Shown here: positions 8,073 through 9,340 of the stretch, one piece after another
How the letters are laid out: every line of letters begins with the position of its first letter
Numbering within the stretch: position 1 is the stretch's first letter
DNA from: Nitrospirota bacterium
Lineage (GTDB): Bacteria; Nitrospirota; JACRHJ01
DNA: 9,340 nucleotides
Direction of reading: 5' to 3'
NCBI GenBank assembly: GCA_021815285.1
Contig: JAKAHE010000075.1
Location: forward strand, 1 to 9,340
Position numbers and translations under genes: made by a program
Notes under the pieces: model-generated
Database searches by the model: none
What the model saw: only the letters and a program-made list of their open reading frames with translations
Told to the model about the DNA's origin: nothing

Positions 8073-8615
8073 TCAGAAAAAGCTTTCCGGGACGTTTATG
8101 ACGTCGCCAGGCTGGATGCTGTCGTTCATCTGTGCGCTGAAAGTAGATTCCTTGCCCCCGGTCTCCCGCGTTATCTTTGTCCTGCCCGGCGCGGCCTTGT
8201 CCGTAAGCCCTCCCGCTTCGGCTATGGCCTTTATGACCGTCATGTTCGGCCCCGCCTCGTATTTACCCGGTTTCTGAACCTCCCCCGTAACATATACCAC
8301 GTTCTTTGTCTCCGTGATAAGTATTGTCACCTGGGGGTCGTTGATATATCCTTTAGAGAGGAGCTTTGCTATCCGCTTCTCCGCATCGTGTATGCGAAGC
8401 CCCGCTACCTTCACGTCTCCTGTGAGGGGGAATGTAATAATGCCCTTTGAGCTTACCAGCGTCCTTGTCGTGAGATCGGGGTTGTCGTATACGGTAATCT
8501 TCAGGAGGTCTCCGTCGGATATGACGAAGTCCTGCGCAAGTCCAGCCGAAGAGAGGACGATCATAATAAATGCTGTAAGAGCAAATATTAATCGGTATCG
8601 GAATAAATTAGACAT
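8073..8615 (-). CDS. Periplasmic polysaccharide export protein (Wza/GumB-like, Poly_export + SLBB)
   Basis: This 180-aa protein belongs to the outer-membrane polysaccharide export family, which forms the periplasmic/outer-membrane channel for capsule or exopolysaccharide. Residues 1-27 form a signal peptide (MSNLFRYR, hydrophobic core, cleavage after AGLA). The Poly_export domain spans about 29-101 (FVISDGDLLKITVYDNPDL, FPLTGDVKVAGL, DPQVTILI). One SLBB repeat follows at about 106-155 (VVYVTGEVQKPGKYE, MTVIKAIAEAGGL). It ends at DVINVPESFF. It is short: there is no lipobox cysteine and no second SLBB or C-terminal amphipathic helix as in Wza, so it resembles GumB-like short forms. No Shine-Dalgarno sequence is visible before the ATG at 8615. 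It is convergent with merR (6 nt between the stops) and divergent from the cold-shock gene. No other polysaccharide genes are visible on this side of the window. Confidence 0.92.
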   Translation of the reverse strand: MSNLFRYRLIFALTAFIMIVLSSAGLAQDFVISDGDLLKITVYDNPDLTTRTLVSSKGIITFPLTGDVKVAGLRIHDAEKRIAKLLSKGYINDPQVTILITETKNVVYVTGEVQKPGKYEAGPNMTVIKAIAEAGGLTDKAAPGRTKITRETGGKESTFSAQMNDSIQPGDVINVPESFF

Positions 8616-8623
8616 ATTCTTAA

Positions 8624-8652
8624 TATATAATGATATTTGATTATTTTGTCAA
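8624..8652 (-). promoter_or_regulatory. Promoter of the polysaccharide export gene
   Basis: On the minus strand a perfect TTGACA (8652 down to 8647) is followed after 17 bp by TATATA (8629 to 8624, 4 of 6 matches to TATAAT). The -10 ends 8 nt before the ATG, so the predicted start of transcription falls at about 8617-8615. That would leave practically no leader and fits the lack of a ribosome binding site. Confidence 0.6.
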
Positions 8653-8668
8653 ATCACTGATTTAAAGC

Positions 8669-8697
8669 TTGACATATTGCGAACTTGCGAGTATAGT
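8669..8697 (+). promoter_or_regulatory. Strong sigma70 promoter of the cold-shock gene
   Basis: TTGACA (8669-8674), a 17-bp spacer and TATAGT (8692-8697, 5 of 6 matches). Predicted start of transcription is near 8704, about 154 nt before the cspA-like ATG. Its -35 lies 16 bp from the divergent -35 of the export gene, in mirror image. Confidence 0.8.
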
Positions 8698-8703
8698 TTC
8701 GCG

Positions 8704-8857
8704 TAATGGTGCCGTGGCGCTGGGTCGCGGTTTTTTAATGCCTGCAATTTTTCATGCTTCAGAGGTTAAACGTTCTACTCAGGTCTTGAAAAAGGTTGAC
8801 AGGTTAATCGGGCAATGCGCAGAATGCGCCTTGGCCAAAGGAAAAGGGGTTTTTTTG
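8704..8857 (+). promoter_or_regulatory. Long 5' leader of the cold-shock mRNA
   Basis: The predicted untranslated leader is about 154 nt, close to the roughly 160-nt leader of E. coli cspA, which acts as an RNA thermosensor. It holds a terminator-like hairpin near its 5' end (8712-8736). A small GCGC-AGAAT-GCGC hairpin (8817-8829) may be extended by GGC (8811-8813) pairing with GCC (8834-8836), ending just before the purine-rich AAAGGAAAAGGGG ribosome binding site (8837-8849). The primary sequence shows no clear copy of the E. coli cold box. Thermosensing is inference from length, position and gene type. Confidence 0.55.
8712..8736 (+). terminator. Terminator-like hairpin inside the cold-shock leader (possible attenuator)
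   Basis: CCGTGGC (8712-8718) pairs with GTCGCGG (8724-8730) around a GCTGG loop (seven pairs, two of them G-U), followed directly by T6 (8731-8736). It starts only about 8 nt after the predicted transcription start. It has the form of an intrinsic terminator but lies between promoter and gene, so partial termination relieved under some condition is plausible. The two wobble pairs make it moderate rather than strong. Confidence 0.5.
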
Positions 8858-9055
8858 ATGAGGGGTACGGTTAAGTGGTTCAATGAGAGCAAGGGTTACG
8901 GTTTCATTTCTCCGGAAGAAGGCAAGGACGTGTTCGTGCATTTTTCGGAGATAAAGATGGACGGTTTCAAGACCTTGAGCGAGGGACAGCAGGTCGAATT
9001 TGAAGTTCAGAACGGCGCGAAAGGCCCGCAGGCAGTCAACGTCATGAGGGGCTAA
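8858..9055 (+). CDS. Cold-shock protein (CspA family)
   Basis: This 65-aa single cold-shock domain is an RNA/ssDNA-binding OB fold that acts as an RNA chaperone and, in E. coli paralogues, as a transcription antiterminator. It begins MRGTVKWFNESKGYGFI, with RNP1 in KGYGFI (about 13-18) and RNP2 in VFVHFSEI (about 26-33). It also has GFKTLSEGQQVEFEV and the closing KGPQAVNVMRG. The frame is open upstream to 8669, but the TTG there is part of the -35 box and the family start is the ATG at 8858. AAAGGAAAAGGGG ends 8 nt before that ATG. A perfect terminator lies 19 nt downstream, so it is monocistronic. Which csp paralogue it is cannot be told from one copy. Confidence 0.96.
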   Translation: MRGTVKWFNESKGYGFISPEEGKDVFVHFSEIKMDGFKTLSEGQQVEFEVQNGAKGPQAVNVMRG

Positions 9056-9074
9056 AGCCATCTCTCCAAAACCG

Positions 9075-9105
9075 AAAACCCCGCATGAAAATGCGGGGTT
9101 TTTTT
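9075..9105 (+). terminator. Rho-independent terminator after the cold-shock gene
   Basis: AAAACCCCGCAT (9075-9086) pairs perfectly with ATGCGGGGTTTT (9091-9102) around a GAAA tetraloop, followed by a T7 run (9099-9105). The 12-bp perfect stem with a GNRA-type loop is a very strong terminator. The A-tract on the 5' side could also let it work for transcripts from the minus strand. Confidence 0.95.
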
Positions 9106-9138
9106 ATTTTTGCCCTTTATTACCTTTTCCCGTTACTG

Positions 9139-9144
9139 TAAAAT
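9139..9144 (+). promoter_or_regulatory. Candidate -10 element of the potassium-channel gene
   Basis: TAAAAT (5 of 6 matches to TATAAT) ends 6 nt before the ATG at 9151, putting the expected transcription start on the A of the start codon. No Shine-Dalgarno sequence lies between the upstream terminator and the ATG. The -35 at 17 bp (TTTATT, 9116-9121) is weak. Confidence 0.4.
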
Positions 9145-9150
9145 ATCATA

Positions 9151-9340
9151 ATGCCAGGCCTTGTAGATTTGAACCTCAAGAAAACCAGCGGCGCAAGACT
9201 GTTTATTTATTCTGCCCTTGCGCTGGCGCTTGTGATTGCCGGGGGGACGGCGGGATATTGCCGGCTCGAGGGCTGGAATATCCTCGATTCCCTCTTCATG
9301 ACCGTTATCACGATTACCACAATCGGTTACGGCGAGGTGC
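9151..9340 (+). CDS. Potassium channel / Ion_trans_2 family protein (3'-truncated by window edge)
   Basis: Only the first 63 codons are present, beginning MPGLVDLNLKKTSGAR. A hydrophobic helix (about residues 16-36, RLFIYSALALALVIAGG) is followed by the pore helix (NILDSLFMTVITI) and the selectivity filter TTIGYGE (56-62). This is the arrangement of two-TM bacterial K+ channels, many of which continue into a second helix and a cytoplasmic TrkA-N/RCK gating domain; that part lies beyond the window. The start is the first ATG after the terminator and places the helix properly. No ribosome binding site is visible. The filter makes the family assignment strong; the gating domain is unknown. Confidence 0.88.
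   Translation, partial: MPGLVDLNLKKTSGARLFIYSALALALVIAGGTAGYCRLEGWNILDSLFMTVITITTIGYGEV

Noticed and set aside
8669..8857. N-terminal extension of the cold-shock ORF starting at TTG 8669
   Set aside because: The TTG is the first half of a perfect -35 box, the extension resembles nothing in the family, and a good ribosome binding site serves the ATG at 8858.

Overview
The window reads as a stretch of chromosome from a Gram-negative, probably anaerobic bacterium of the Desulfobacterota (former Deltaproteobacteria) or Nitrospirota type. The basis is inference: a long multi-repeat ribosomal protein S1 next to an IHF-type DNA-bending protein (in Escherichia coli rpsA is followed directly by ihfB; here sppA lies between them), a MoeA fused to a periplasmic-binding-protein-like domain, an ASKHA ATPase of the corrinoid-activator family, and a MerR regulator with a cysteine-rich 'CW' tail. 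The DNA is moderately GC-rich. I see no insertion sequences, tRNA or rRNA genes, CRISPR arrays or prophage genes.

Layout. (1) 1-2688, plus strand: the 3' part of rpsA, then sppA (membrane-anchored Ser/Lys signal peptide peptidase), then an ihfB-like gene with a possible promoter of its own and a strong intrinsic terminator at 2738-2773. (2) 2791-7521, plus strand: a tight three-gene cluster of moeA, moeA fused to a PBP-like domain, and an ASKHA ATPase that lacks the usual N-terminal 2Fe-2S domain. The gaps are 4 nt and an ATGA overlap, so this looks like one transcript. The first two genes act at the metal-insertion step of molybdenum/tungsten cofactor synthesis; the third is an unexpected partner. 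(3) 7522-8066: a MerR-family regulator with a near-consensus promoter embedded in a nested symmetric set of half-sites, and a C-terminal cysteine-rich domain. (4) 8073-8615, minus strand: a short exported polysaccharide-export (Wza/GumB-like) protein, convergent with merR and divergent from the cold-shock gene. (5) 8669-9105, plus strand: a cold-shock protein gene with a strong promoter, a leader of about 150 nt containing a terminator-like hairpin, and a textbook terminator. (6) 9151 to the end: the start of a potassium-channel gene cut by the window edge.

The most interesting points are the moeA / moeA-PBP / Fe-S-less ASKHA cluster, which may be a metal-selective cofactor maturation module; the symmetric operator-like array at the merR promoter; the terminator-like hairpin in the cold-shock leader; and three genes (moeA, the export gene and the channel gene) that lack a Shine-Dalgarno sequence and have a -10-like hexamer 6-8 nt before the ATG, as leaderless genes do.
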